DNA from: Aplidium turbinatum
Taxonomy: Eukaryota > Chordata > Ascidiacea > Aplousobranchia > Polyclinidae
NCBI GenBank assembly: GCA_918807975.1
Contig: OU964923.1
Span: 24,471,235-24,535,234, forward strand
Reading direction: 5' to 3'
Length of the DNA stretch: 64,000 bases
Part shown: positions 1 to 11,966 of the stretch, piece after piece
Numbering within the stretch: position 1 is the first letter of the stretch
How the letters are laid out: each line of letters starts with the position of its first letter
Program-made: the position numbers and the translations under genes
Notes under the pieces: model-generated
Seen by the model: the letters and a program-made list of their open reading frames with translations, nothing else
Databases searched by the model: none
Told to the model about the DNA's origin: nothing

Positions 1-1641
1 CATTATAAATACGTAAACCGACAATTTTCTTTTACAAACGTTTTACGTCTAATAGTAAATTTTCCCTCAACAATTTTTTGTGAAGCACTTGCAAACCACG
101 GTTTTATAAAATAATTCATCATTATTATTTTTTACTTCTCGGATATTGTAAAACGTCATCAGCAAAATCACAAAAAAAATTTTATTACTTCAATGTAGTA
201 GGCCTAAGAATTTCTTATAGAATTGTAGCCACGTTGTTTCAACAAAGAAGCCATTTTTTAGCAATATAGAGTTATAGAAAATAATTTGCAATCATGCAAA
301 TGGTTGGAAAGAATCTAGGAAGTCTTCTCACAATCTGGCACAAAATGATTATGTTTATTGTATCTCTGTAAAATGTTTTACGACAAACTTTGAAGCTTCG
401 TTATAATCATTTTTATCTTTGAAGTCAAAAGTTATTTTTTTTTTTTTGGCCAGAAACATAATCACTGCCTTGCTGATGTTGTCGATATTACGCGTATTTT
501 TAGTGCTTCAAACAATAAGGACCCAGTCAGCAATCCAGTCCTTTTACATTGATTCAACATTTGTAAACGTTAAATTTATGTAGATTTGCTGACTGTGGGT
601 TATTTCACATTTCCTTTGTTTACGCACGTTCCTCAATTCGCTGTTGCATTATTTCGACGCTGGCGGCAATTCGCTGTTGCATTATTTCGAATTGATTGAC
701 ACAATCTTCAATAAAAAGTGAGCTTCGAACTTAGCTTTGTTGATATAAATGCTGTATTTTTTGTGGATGTAATTTATGAGTCATGTTTATAAACACCCGT
801 AAGCGAAATGACTTATGATGTGGCCTGCATGATATTTGTGATGCGACTTGACACAAATCCACAATTTCAAAAGCACCTAATTTGAACTTAGAAATTTCAG
901 ATAATTTCAACAACTTGTTCAACTGTCTTCTCTCTACTAAAAATATTCATACTACAAACTCAATTGTAGACCTAAATACACAAACGAAGATGTAAACAGC
1001 TATTCAAGCAGGCTAAGGTGTTACTTATGAGAAATTTGGTTCCATAAAACTAGAAGCTAGCCATGAGTTTGGGAATGCATTAGTTTAGGATAAAAATGTA
1101 AGACAACAAACGCAGTTTTGTTTTTTTTTCAAATTCGTGTAACAATGTTACTTTGATTGTAACTATTTTAGAATCAGTGAGTAGCTTACAATAAGATTTG
1201 CTCGCAAGTCGTAAATTCTAATCAATGCAATGATTCGGCACACCGCACACACACTTCGTGCGTTCGATCGAGCTCTTTGTTATTCAGAAGTTTGCATGAA
1301 ATCGGATTAGCACGGTAATTAAATAGCGGCAAGTTAAATCAAAATTGTCGTTTTTGGGTACCTTTGCAAAAATTGAAATATCAAGTTTAACATATAAAAT
1401 TTTAAAATAATGACTTTTCAAACTTATATACAAATGATTTGCTTTCACACCAGTGCAACTTCTGTTCAAATAGCATCAGCGGATAACACGTAACAGCTGA
1501 TTGAATTTGATCCAAAAACGGCCCCCCCTTGAGCAGTTAACTTCCAAAAAAACGTTGAAAAGCAAAGGGTTAAGCAAGACACACAAGTCTTGCAAGTGGA
1601 AGAAAGTTACGGTCATAAAGCAAAACAATTTTAAAATTATT
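1..1641. other. AT-rich non-coding stretch
   Basis: I see no convincing gene here. Short open frames lack recognisable motifs and the sequence is rich in A/T runs. The only structured item is an 80-bp inverted-repeat MITE at 521-600, listed separately. A short direct repeat (attcgctgttgcattatttcga) near 635-690 is visible as two adjacent copies. Confidence 0.6.
521..600. repeat. 80-bp palindromic MITE (family P), copy 1
   Basis: The ends form an inverted repeat, ACCCAGTCAGCAAT on the left and TTTGCTGACTGTGGGT on the right. The centre carries TTTTACATTGATTCAAC, the hallmark of a family seen again near 3781, 15196, 33408, 45756 and 54346. It is too short to encode anything. The family is named here only for cross-reference; a miniature inverted-repeat transposable element is the likeliest identity. 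Confidence 0.7.
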
Positions 1642-1649
1642 GTGTAGAG

Positions 1650-2522
1650 CAGTGGTTCTTAACCTTTTTTCTATCAAGCCCCCCTTCAATAATGGTCATG
1701 TGCCTCGCGCCCCCCTGGATTTTAAATAAGTATCATACCAAAAAATTGCATTTTTGTCTGTTTATTATACACATCAGTGAGATACGTAATTGGCACTGCT
1801 TCTTAGCGACTAGATTTTTATTGCGGGGTTTAACTCCAGAGAGTGAACAACGTAAGTCTCCTTCAATTCTCAGCCTGTTTCTGTACTTGGTCTTGATAGC
1901 AACGAGAGCAGAAAATGCAGCTTCACAAAGATACGTGGATCCAAACATTGTTAGAATTTGCGATAAGAGGGTAAACAGGAAGGTAATTGGCCCAGAACGT
2001 CTCAAGTTCCAGTTCTTTGAAGTCTTCTTGAGCTGTGGAGTTAAACTTCATCTCAAGAAACTCCTCTTGCCCTTCTTCCAAAATATCAACTACTTCGCAT
2101 TGAAACGGGTTTCTGATGAACTTCCGGGTTTCACGCTTCTCATCCAGATCTGGAAAGTATTTTTTGATGAACTCCGCTTTCAATTCATTAAGGTGGATTT
2201 CTATTTGTTTCTTCAATTCAGACTCAAATTTACCATCTTTGAGAGCAGAATCCAAGTTGCTGAAGCTCGCTGGATTTCCTTGTTCAATTCGACTCTTCTA
2301 GAGGTCGAGTTTGGCTATAAAAGTTCGAATGATGTCATGATGCTTAATGATGTTGATGTTTTTCCCTTGAAGCTTAAGGTTGAGAGTATTCAATGGTAGA
2401 ATGAGGTTATTCAATGGTTGAGAGTATTCAAAAAACTGAAATTGTTGTAGTGCTTGCGCCCCCCCTGAGAGATGCTTCACGCCCCCCTGGGGGGGGGCGT
2501 GCCCCCGGGTTAAGAACCACTG
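1650..2522 (-). mobile_element. hAT DNA transposon remnant (ZBED5-like transposase tail)
   Basis: Perfect 15-bp terminal inverted repeats (CAGTGGTTCTTAACC / GGTTAAGAACCACTG) are flanked by an exact 8-bp target duplication, gtgtagag, at 1642-1649 and 2523-2530. Inside, the minus strand encodes pieces of the C-terminal half of a hAT transposase of the ZBED5/FAM200 type: LNLKLQGKNINI near 2340, a segment at 2255-1923, and the dimerisation motif TMFGSTYLCEAAFSALVAI near 1960, followed by KTKYRNRL. The pieces lie in different frames, so the 873-bp copy is internally deleted and shifted and cannot make transposase. The ends are G/C-rich, with a run of nine G near 2490. Confidence 0.9.
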
Positions 2523-3780
2523 GTGTAGAGTGTAGACTGTAGAGCAGCTGACGCATTTGTGGACGAAATTGTTTTGCAGCTTCAAATTTGAAGTTGTTTT
2601 GTTTGAAGTAGTTTGCAATCCATCATACCAACGCTGATCAGGCGATTATTTTATGTAACAGTAGGCTACCACAATCGATCGTTTAGTAGCCTACAGTTAT
2701 TTTCACAGACACACTAAGTTCAGCTTATTATCTTAGTTGAAAGCTGTGGCATACATGGCGTAGCTACTTTTTTAATTTAAGTGTCGGTGTCATAGTATTC
2801 ATTCTATGGTAATTTACCTGAACAAAGTTCGTTTTGTCTTTTCCAAAAAAAATGGCTCAGCTAATGTTAAGTAACTTACGTTTAGCCGAGTTCAATGATA
2901 GAGCAAGATCTTGCGTGTTGCTCTGGGTTACGGCCGTGTGACACACGATGAAGAAAATGTACAGTAACATAATAACACGGTGTTTGCTACAAATAAATTT
3001 TTGCAGCGTATGCTTATAATCACGTGATTTTCTGGATGCACATACAAAGAACAAAAATTTTATTAATAGGCTACCAGCAACTTTGTATGCATTGTGACAG
3101 CAATTCTTATCAGTGTTCCAAAAATACTTGAACAAACTTGGTCTTTACAAGAAAGGCACACAATTCGCTTTGACGAGACGATAACATACCCTGAAGCCAT
3201 CTCAAACACTTGATGTGTGTCAAAATTTAAATTAATAGCGATATTGTCAGCAAGAGGAAACTGTGTTTGTTGTGAAACTATTTTTAATGAAACTTACTTT
3301 TTTCACAAATAGGCCGCAAGAAATCGCTTTTTACATTGATTTAACATTTGCAAATGTCGAACCAATGAAACTGTTGGCCGGTACAAAAAACCTACATTAA
3401 AATAACCAAGTGAAAGAAACAATTTATTTCTCCGATATTTTCCAAAAGGGAGTCAACCCTAGTTTAATTGTTTCGAAGTGTATTGTCGTTTCAGTAATAC
3501 AAGTTTTGCTTTTATTTGGTTGTCACAACTGTGCCCAAGTCGTCAACTTTATTTTTGATCAGCAATTTTAATTGTTCAGTTGTTCAGTTGTCAATGAAAT
3601 CAACCGTTTTTCAAGTCTAAAACACTTTTTAAAATAGAAGACTCCCGCAGTGAATACTCTCGCAAAATTTTGTCGCAACCGCACAAAATAATTTAGAAAT
3701 TTTAGGGTTAGGAAGAAGAAAGTAACACTGAAGTGCTGAACTTGAGAAAGCAGTAAATTGTAACAAGATTTACGAGACTG

Positions 3781-3835
3781 CCCCAGACAGCAAAGTCGGT
3801 CATTTTTACATTGATTCAACGTCTGCAGACGTAAT
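3781..3835. repeat. Palindromic MITE family P, partial copy
   Basis: The left half reads CCCCAGACAGCAAAG followed by TTTTTACATTGATTCAACG and the palindromic centre CGTCTGCAGACG. The right arm is lost, so only about half of the hairpin remains. A related half copy occurs near 3333-3385. Confidence 0.6.
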
Positions 3836-4745
3836 TATACTTGAATGTAATTAATTAAGCATTTTCATGTAATTGTAATATATTGTAATTGTCTAATTGA
3901 GACTTTTCGTTGTTGTGTAATTTTGACTTAAAAAAAAATTATCCGAATAACAATTAGGCCTACATTAAATTGCAAGTTGCACGCATGATATCAGCACTTT
4001 TGTTAAGCCGCCAGTTGAGGTTCAAAAGGAACTTTTACATTGCAACTTAATCTTTATCAAATGCACTTATACTTGTCCTAGAAAGAATCAAACTGTAAAA
4101 AAATCACCGATAAACATAAATATTGAAACATTTAATTTTTGCAATTGAAACGTGCAATTAATTACATTTGAAAGTAATTGTAATTTTAAAATTTTGATGG
4201 TGTAATCGTAATGTAATTAAACAGAAAATTGTGTAATTGATCCAACTTTGATTAGCGATATGTGTTTAGGTGATTGTGCTTTCTGCTGTTCGACCGAGTC
4301 TTGGCTAAGCATTGGATGTTCCCATAGCCACCACAACTATTACATGCCCCTTCGACCAAAATGAGAAGACTACATAGTATAATAGTATTACAATAGCCTA
4401 CCAGTACAGCAAATAGACATATTATTCTCATGATATGTTATCATCCTCGTTCTGGTTGAGTAAACTGTTTGAATATTTTACAATTACCTGAAAGGTCCTG
4501 CCTGAATCCAATCAGTGGACCAGTTCAAACTTTCAAAGATAACCACGAGGTCACCTAATGACCCATCAACGCTCAGGCTGTGAAATGTTTGTCAAGACCT
4601 GTCATTATCGCTGAGTTTATCTACAAGAGCAAGGTCAGTGATCCGAATAAATATTTTCTTAAGCCGTTAACTGGCAAAGGGTAGCAGATAATGAGGAGTT
4701 TTGCACAATATCAAGCCGTGTTTTGACACACATGTCATAGGTAAA

Positions 4746-4872
4746 CCATTACACATGACCATAGTATTAACAAAAATGGAAATTTAATTTCTCGCTTTTG
4801 AAACCCACACTTTTTTCCTTACAGCTCATGCTTCTTTTCCTTTCTTGTTGATTCCATGGTCATGTGTAATGG
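4746..4872. repeat. 17-bp perfect inverted repeat enclosing about 93 bp
   Basis: CCATTACACATGACCAT at 4746-4762 is matched exactly in inverted orientation at 4856-4872, and the match continues with GTAA/TTAC-like bases outside. The spacing would allow a hairpin or a small MITE. No clear target duplication was found, so the class is unknown. Confidence 0.55.
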
Positions 4873-5529
4873 TAAAATCATATGGAACATTGTGACATTT
4901 TACTTATCCAACCTGCAGTTCTCCGCTTGAACTGGCAACCATGCTCGTTTCATAACCAAGATTACATGACTGCCACATTTTTTGCCTTCAAAACTAAGAT
5001 ATCCTTTTCGGAAACATGTTCGCAGCAGTTTCGTGTGCTGATAGAAATCCTTGATGGCAACAGTCTACATGAGGTCAACGCTTTGACAGCGTAAAGTTTT
5101 TTCTTCTTGCTAAAGTGTCCTTGTTTGTAAGATAATTCATCCGCTAAGTGACGCTGTGTAAAACGTTTTCCTTTAAGGCACTTTCCAAGCTTTAACGTTT
5201 GCTTTTGTCGCTTCTACCTTTTTAGACCTCTGCTATGTCATGGAAAGTAAAAAAAAATGCTCAGAAGCCAGAAATCAAAATAAGCTGAGCTAAACCTGAA
5301 CATCACTAACCCTGGAATCTCAACCACTATGCTGTTTCATTGTTGCTGTTTCGATATTTATTCCCAAACTAAACAAGCTCAAAGTTTGTCTAAAATATTG
5401 TGAAAAAATTCTGTCCTCAAATTTTCATGTTTTTGCTTTTATTTCATGCTCAAAAGCAAAGACAACAGCCGTTGCTTTGAAACAAGATATAATGCAAACT
5501 TTATTTGAAAAAAAAAAACGAGGTATACA

Positions 5530-5721
5530 CAGTGGCGTAGCTAGGGAATGCTAGGGAATGTGCCGCCCGGGGCGGATTCAGATTTTGCCGCCCTTCAAGA
5601 AAAAGCATGTGAAAATGAAATGCGTTTTTTTATCAGATTATAATCAAAATCAAAAATCGTAGTCTGAAAGTGCTGCCCCCAGACGCGCCCCCCCCCCCCC
5701 GCCCCCCTAGCAACGCCACTG
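5530..5721. mobile_element. hAT-type MITE, 192 bp
   Basis: The ends are CAGTGGCGTAGCTAGG and CCTAGCAACGCCACTG, an imperfect terminal inverted repeat. An exact 8-bp duplication, ggtataca, lies at 5522-5529 and 5722-5729. The interior has no coding capacity and is rich in CCGCCC and C runs. The CAGTGGCGTAGC start recurs at 51543-52228. Confidence 0.88.
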
Positions 5722-5729
5722 GGTATACA

Positions 5730-6510
5730 ATTTAACGTTGAAAAACAATAAAATATTTCAATTACAAACAGCTTAGCATCAAAATAGATAGTTTCCGGCA
5801 ATAAAAATATGGCTCTCCAGCTCTGCTTTGTAATTACGTCCATTGTTGTATAGAATCAAACAGAACTTTTTTGAACAAAGTTTAAAATACATCAGATCTT
5901 GATTTGCAGAATAAGCACCAACTCAACGTTGGCCTATTATATTTTCTTAAAGACAATTACTGGATCTTTACTTTTCCTTTGAAAATGAGAAAGAAAACCG
6001 CTGCAACATAAAATAAAATTGATTATCCGAGTTGATAACATACTTTCAAATTCCATTTTGCTGTTAGTCCGTGCTTGTTTAAAAGCAGGCTAGCATTATT
6101 GGTTGTTAAAGAGTAGATAAAAATGTTGTCCGCAATGGTGTGATCTTGTGACTACAAGTTTTTTTTGCCGTATCCAGACAGTAGATAGTGGGTACATGGA
6201 AGATTCAAAATAAGTAGTCAGGAAGGCAAAGTTATCTATGTCCACCTTCGAGCGTGCTAAGTCGTCTTTTCAAAATACACACTTGCTTGCTCTTACTAGG
6301 TGGCGAGCCAGCGCCATCGCAATAGTCTTGCCGAGCATCTAATGGCTCGGTTCCACAGATTGTAAACTACAGTGAATATTTATTATTAATCAAAAATAAA
6401 CCAAAGCTAATTAGTAGGCTTGCATTTCCCTTTAGTTTGTTAACGGCTATTCAGAAATACGGCCTGATTTGTCACATCTTGTAGAATTTTTCAGGTTTTG
6501 CTGACTTTCG
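5730..6510. other. Non-coding stretch
   Basis: AT-rich sequence between the MITE and the gypsy element. I see no coding motif, RNA signature or tandem repeat in it. Confidence 0.55.
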
Positions 6511-6515
6511 GTGAC

Positions 6516-6822
6516 TGTTGTATTTCCAGACGTTTAATATAAAATAAACAATAATAATTGTAGCGATAGCCAACCAAGTGAGAAAACCATTTACCTCTTG
6601 TTACTTACTGATTCAGTGTATGAAATCAACGCAATATATAGTAAGAAAGAAACGCAAAACAATCAACTGAGGAACGTGGTACAGAACGCTCAATTGATTA
6701 CACGCGCAGTGCGGTGGTAATCAATTCCAACGTCTGTACCAGAAAACGCTGAACGGTGATTATGTAGTGACGCTGGTCACGAGTTACATATATTCAACGT
6801 AAATAAAATGACGACTATAACA
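6516..6822 (-). repeat. Gypsy LTR (3' LTR of the minus-strand element)
   Basis: A 307-bp terminal repeat with TG..CA ends, bordered outside by gtgac. It matches the right-hand LTR base for base as far as I can see by eye, once the SINE there is set aside. Confidence 0.93.
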
Positions 6823-9800
6823 CCTCCCCGATAATTTTTATACACAAACATAAAAAATGAACAAGACACCGAATTAACAATAAAACTCAAAGTCCGAAAC
6901 GAGCCGGAGGTCTGCGGCGACGGCTCAACCTTCGTGGGTTGTGTGGCCCGAATTCCGGTACAGTCGGTGTGTCGTCCGAATTCGTTCGGGCTGAGGTGGG
7001 GACAGCGGAAGAGTCGATTGTTGGTGCAGGAGTATCTCCCGGCTCCTGGTCCTCCGATGATGCATAGCGAGGTTGCAGTTGGTCCATATGGCGCCTCCAC
7101 GTCGGACCATGTGGCAGCAGACGTACCAGGAAGATTCGGCTACCCTGTCGCTTGATCACCTCGGCTGGAACCCAACGAGGATCCTGGCTCCGTCGTGGAG
7201 TGAATGATAGCGCGTAACAGGGATCTCCCGGTTTGAAATGTCGTTTGGTACCTTCGGAGGCGTCGGTGTTGTGAGGGTTTTGTCGGGGTACCACTTGAGA
7301 CGGTGTAGGGAGAAGCGTGTCGATCTTGGTTCGAATCTGACGATTGTTGAGTAATTGGCTTGGAGAGTAGCCACTCGGAGTGGGCGTGCGTCGATATTGC
7401 TGTAGGAATTCCAAGACGGCCTGCTTCGGGGGTAGGGAAGATTTGCGAAGTGCTTGCTTGAACGTACGTACGAGGCGCTCCGCCGCTCCATTGGTTTCCG
7501 GATGGTAAGGTGCACCCGTGATGTGAACCATACCCCTCTCCTTACAGAAAGTTTGAAATTCTGTGGATTTAAAAGTAGTAGCATGAATACATGGGTATTT
7601 AGAAAAAGCATCAATGCTGAGTAACCAATGGTAACCCATGAATTCTACCGCATGATCTATGTGCAAGCGACTCCACGGTGCTTCTGGAACCGTCCATGAT
7701 TGGACCTGGGTTTTAGATTGCGGTTGATATTCGCCACAGGTACTGCACTTGTGACAAAGTTCCGCTATGTCTCGGTCAATGTTTGGCCAGTAGACGGACG
7801 TTCTTGCCAACTGCTTCATTCTCTCAATGCCGAAATGTCCTTCATGAAGCAATTGAAGGACGGAAGGACGAAGTTTGGACGGGATGACCACTCTGGAACC
7901 GTAAAGTAGACATCCGTAACAAGTAGAAAGAGAGTCTGCGTACTTACGAAACGGTTCGACCGGGTCTTGTGGAGAAGACTTGGCCGGCCATCCTTCATGA
8001 ATGAAACGCATTACCGTGGAAATGGTAGGATCTTTAGAAGATTCTTTACGCAGTGAGGCAGCATTTGGGGTCTGGACCTGTAAATCCAAAGCATCGATAG
8101 CGCAGACGATATCAATGTCATCCGCACTTTCCTCTTCATCGAAGACTTTATCCCCTCCTGCTGGTAAGCGACTCAAAGCATCAGCGTTTTGATGATCCTT
8201 CGTCTTCCTGTACTCAATAGTGTATGTAAATTGCGACAAAAAGAGTGCCCAACGAGCCAAACGATTTGCTGCCAAAGAAGGTGTCGATTTAGTCGGGCCA
8301 AAAAGACTAAGCAATGGTTTATGATCTGTGACCAAAATGAATGATCTACCAAAAAGATATTGATAGAATTTCTTTAGCGCAAAAATTATCGACAAAGCCT
8401 CTTTCTGAATTTGACTATAGTTTCTCTGAGAGGCTGTTAATACTTTTGAAACGTTTGCTATAGGCCGTTCTGTGCCATCTGGGTAACGGTGAAACAAAGT
8501 AGCACCAATGCCCACACTAGAAGCATCACATGCGATACCTACCGGAAGTGACGCATTGAAATGTGTAAGAACCTCATCAGTAGAAAGATAATGCTTCAGC
8601 TGAACAAAAGAGTTTTCCTCTTGTTTTCCCCATCTCCAAGGAATGTCCTTTTTCGTGAGATGGTATAGTGGTTCTGCTACAGTAGAAGCGTTCAACGGTA
8701 GAAACTTCGAATAAAATTGTAAGGAACCTAAAAACGAACGAAGAGAAGATACGTCAGTGGGGGCAGACATCTCTAGTATGGCGTTTACCTTAGGACCTTT
8801 GGAGATGCCCTGCCTGGACAAAATGTGTCCGAGATACTCTACCTGAGGTTGTGCAAACTTACACTTGTCTTTCCTACACCTCAGGCCTTTTGAGTGAAGT
8901 CGATCGAGGAGCCGTCTAAGATTCTGGAGATGCTCCTCAGCAGTAGTGCCACTGACAAGAATGTCGTCTAGGTAGACTGCAACCCCTGGAAGGTCGGCTG
9001 TAAGGTCGTCCATGATCTTCTGAAAATAACCTGGAGCAGAAGATATGCCAAAAGGTAAAACATTTTGTAAAAGTACGCCACGGTGAGTGCTTAATGCGAG
9101 TCGTTTTCGACTGCCAGGACCAAGTCGAATCTGGTTGTAGGCATCAGCCAAGTCTATCTTGCTGAAACCTTACCCACCACCCAACTTTTGCATTAAGTCT
9201 TCTGGTAAAGGTAACGGGTGACGATGGGTCTCCAGGGAAGGGTTCACCGTGACTGAATAATTGCCACATATGCGTAACTTGGCCTTCGCTTCTGAAGAGT
9301 TTGAAGGCTTACGGATTGGAACAACCGGTGTGCCCCAATCGCAAAACTGAACTGGTGTCCATACACCACGTGCAATGCCCGAATCATAGGCTTGTGCTAA
9401 GTCCTCCTTTAGCGCGAAAGGTACAGGCCTAGGTTTAGCATCAGACTTAAAATCTATGTCTAGTTCATAATCTCGTAAGCACCCGAGTTCAGGCTTGAAA
9501 ACATCTTTGAACTCGTCACATAAGAGGGAGCATGCTTTCTCCAGACTCTTATCAGGCTTGTCGCATGACTGGATACTCTGTAAAGTAGAATAGTTAGACA
9601 GAAGGAATTTATCGATAGAAATTCCTAAAGACGAAATTGCATCACGACCTAGCAAGTTCAGTCCTTTGACTGTCGTGACTACAAAAGGAATATTATCTGA
9701 CCTTCCCGTGGAAGGACAAGTTACCTGGGCCGTGAAAGAACCCGTGATTGGTACTAGATGCTTGGTAGCAGATTGGAACTGCGACACTGGTGCTTGCAAT

Positions 9801-11025
9801 TGAGGTGCGCCTACCCGAGTCCAGACGTCGTTGGAAAGGAAATTTCCATTTGTAGCAGTGTCCAGTTCTAAGTGTGTGGTTACCGAATTAATGGAGATCG
9901 GTACTTCCAACTTTGAATTTCGAGGTTTTCTGCAAGAACTAGAGAGCATGTTAATTTCCTCGATACAATTTACCTTAGAAGGTTTGAACTGTCTAGCTTT
10001 CTTTCGACAAACACTCTGTAAGTGTCCCGTAATATTGCAGAAATGGCAGGTGGCTTTCTTAAACCTACAGTCATTGGCGTTGTGGTTGGAATTACCACAG
10101 CGATAGCATTCTTTATTTTTAGAAGTAAAGAAAGTACCTGTAAGTTGCCTAGTTTTTGGAGGTTTGCTGATGGTCCTTACTTTCGCAACTGGTGCTGGTG
10201 GAGTGCCGTAAACAGTTTCTTTGGCCACCTTGGCTGCCTCTTCGGTTTCTGATGCAACCTCCACCGCACGTTTGAAAGTAAGTTCATCAGCTCTGATTTT
10301 GAATAACGCCTTAAGCACCGCCTCGTTACCTATTGAACAAATAAAACGAGTACGTAAAGCTTCGTCCAATGGATTTGAAATGGACGAGAAGTCACAGGTG
10401 GCAGCTGCCTGGCGTATGCGGATGGCTAGTTCTTGAGCTGTTTCACCGGGCTTGCGCTTCATTTCGCTCCAGAAACGGAATCGCTCCCTCACGATGAAGC
10501 GTTTTGGGTCGAATTGTTGAGCCATGTAATTTGTAATTTCCGTCATGGTGAGATCGTTGACTTCTTTTGGGTTTGTTTCCTGCGCAGCCAAATTTGTTAA
10601 CATTTTGTAGATTGTAGGTGATTGATTGGTGAGAAAAACCTGCGGCATTTTGTCTTGTGCGACTGAATGTGCTGCTACAAAGGTGTTAAACCTCTTCCAA
10701 TAGTCTGCCCACAATTCAGTGGTAGCATCGAACGTTACGAATTTAGGTAAAGATACCTGCTGTTGTATTGTTGTTGGTTGTGGTCTTGAAGTTTGGGCTC
10801 GTATTTCTCGTAGTTGTTCAAGGTGGCGCTTTTCTTGGTTGGCAATTTGATCTTGATGACGTTGTTCTTGTTCTTGGTGACGTTGTTCTTGTCTGGCAAT
10901 TTGCTCCTTCGTCTGGCGTTCTTGGTTGGAAATTTGTTGTTGCAGGACTTCGATCAGTTTCTCCATGTTTCTAAAATCCTGTAGAAATTCTGTAAAGATC
11001 CTGCCGGCGACGCCAGTTAAATGTC

Positions 11026-11603
11026 TGTTGTATTTCCAGACGTTTAATATAAAATAAACAATAATAATTGTAGCGATAGCCAACCAAGTGAGAAAACCAT
11101 TTACCTCTTGTTACTTACTAATAATAATAATAATGTTATGGTTTTATTTATTGTCGCTCTACAACAGCTAAGGTCTTTTAGCGACAGGGCTCATTTTCAA
11201 TTTATATCAGGTTTACGATGTTATCACATTATTACCCGACTCACTCTCACTGCGCTATGCAGGATAGAACACAATCGGTACCGTTTTTAAAGTCTTCAGT
11301 TTGACCCGACCTGGAATCGATCTCAGATCTACCAGCACCAGAGCCGAAGGCGAAACCACTCGGCCACTGAGCTGGTATTTGTTACTTACTGATTCAGTGT
11401 ATGAAATCAACGCAATATATAGTAAGAAAGAAACGCAAAACAATCAACTGAGGAACGTGGTACAGAACGCTCAATTGATTACACGCGCAGTGCGGTGGTA
11501 ATCAATTCCAACGTCTGTACCAGAAAACGCTGAACGGTGATTATGTAGTGACGCTGGTCACGAGTTACATATATTCAACGTAAATAAAATGACGACTATA
11601 ACA
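11026..11603 (-). repeat. Gypsy LTR (5' LTR) interrupted by a SINE
   Basis: The same terminal repeat as at 6516-6822, expanded to 578 bp by a 259-bp insert and its 12-bp target duplication at 11108-11390. On the minus strand the sequence just inside this LTR begins a candidate primer-binding region (TGGCGTCGCCGGCAGG). Confidence 0.92.
11120..11378 (-). mobile_element. tRNA-derived SINE inserted in the LTR
   Basis: Read on the minus strand, it begins with a tRNA-like head: AGCTCAGTGGCCGAGTGG resembles a pol III A box, and GAGATCGATTCCAGG a B box about 50 bp later. An unrelated body follows, and it ends in an (ATT)n tail, seen on the plus strand as AATAATAATAATAATG at 11120. An exact 12-bp duplication, ttgttacttact, flanks it at 11108-11119 and 11379-11390. 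It is absent from the partner LTR, so it arrived after the retrotransposon. The head resembles a serine or leucine tRNA. Confidence 0.85.
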
Positions 11604-11608
11604 GTGAC

Positions 11609-11930
11609 TTTCTGAATGAATTTTTCTAACAAATTATATTTTAACGTTTTCTTCACGAGTCAGAAAAAAAAATAATAAAAACTTCAGTCAGACACTTCAG
11701 TAAAAAACTTAGTAGTAGCGGTAATCACAATCTATTATGGTTTCTTGTACATTTCATTAAGCCTGTACAATAAGCTAATGCTATGATATTAATAGCTTAG
11801 GACTTTTATACCACTTCTTTGCTCTCAAGCTTAAATTTTAGACTTAGATATCGTTCTCTTTCTTTATATGCGTACAGCATAACTTATAGTTAAAATTAAA
11901 AGAAGGAAGTTTGTTGAGAATTAAAACTTA
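11609..11930 (-). other. Former 3' region of the transporter gene
   Basis: This stretch lies just beyond the stranded original stop codon of the SLC22-like gene (11931-11933). It should have been its 3' untranslated and downstream sequence before the hAT element separated it from the rest of the gene. It is AT-rich with no coding motif. On the minus strand several AATAAA-like words are possible, but none can be chosen. Confidence 0.4.
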
Positions 11931-11966
11931 CTACTTCATTCTCGTTGCTTCTTTCACTGTGTTGGG
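11931..11966 (-). pseudogene. Stranded original C-terminus of the SLC22-like transporter
   Basis: If the hAT element and one copy of its 8-bp duplication are removed, the transporter frame at 19326 runs straight into this sequence and reads ...LPNTVKEATRMK followed by TAG at 11931-11933. SLC22 proteins typically end near this point with ELPET followed by a short acidic or basic tail, so the fit is good. In the present sequence these codons lie 7.35 kb away, behind the transposon, and should not be translated as part of the transporter. The identity rests on the reading frame and the duplicated target, not on a database search. Confidence 0.75.

Larger units (their letters stand above)
2531..5521. 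other. Non-coding stretch with repeat fragments
   Basis: No gene is supported. Visible items are weak or partial family P copies at 3333-3385 and 3781-3835, a patch rich in GTAATTGTAAT words at 3840-4230, a 17-bp inverted repeat pair at 4746-4762 / 4856-4872, and a fragment at 5190-5250 matching the 'cgttcgcgttttgtcgct' repeat found at 32800, 42950, 43320, 44950 and 55080. The remaining bases show only scattered short frames. Confidence 0.55.
6516..11603 (-). mobile_element. Gypsy-type LTR retrotransposon, minus orientation
   Basis: A fossil Ty3/gypsy element. Two LTRs beginning TGTTGTATTTCC and ending GACTATAACA are flanked by the 5-bp duplication gtgac at 6511-6515 and 11604-11608. Read on the minus strand, the parts run in normal gypsy order: a gag-like region with an N-terminal Gln/Glu-rich coiled coil, two CCHC zinc knuckles (near 10.0-10.1 kb), protease (near 9.8 kb), reverse transcriptase with the VYLDDILV motif (near 9.4-8.7 kb), RNase H (near 8.6-8.2 kb) and integrase with an H2C2 finger and core (near 7.9-7.2 kb). 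A purine-rich tract borders the LTR near 6823. The LTRs look identical by eye apart from a SINE insertion, so the copy is young. It is near full length, with about one break in the coding region. Confidence 0.93.

Noticed and set aside
1692-2399. Long plus-strand open frame of 235 codons
   Set aside because: It is the reverse shadow of the hAT transposase piece on the minus strand and has no motif of its own.
9831-10974. Several plus-strand frames across the gypsy gag region
   Set aside because: They lie antisense to the gag-protease coding region and are its shadows.
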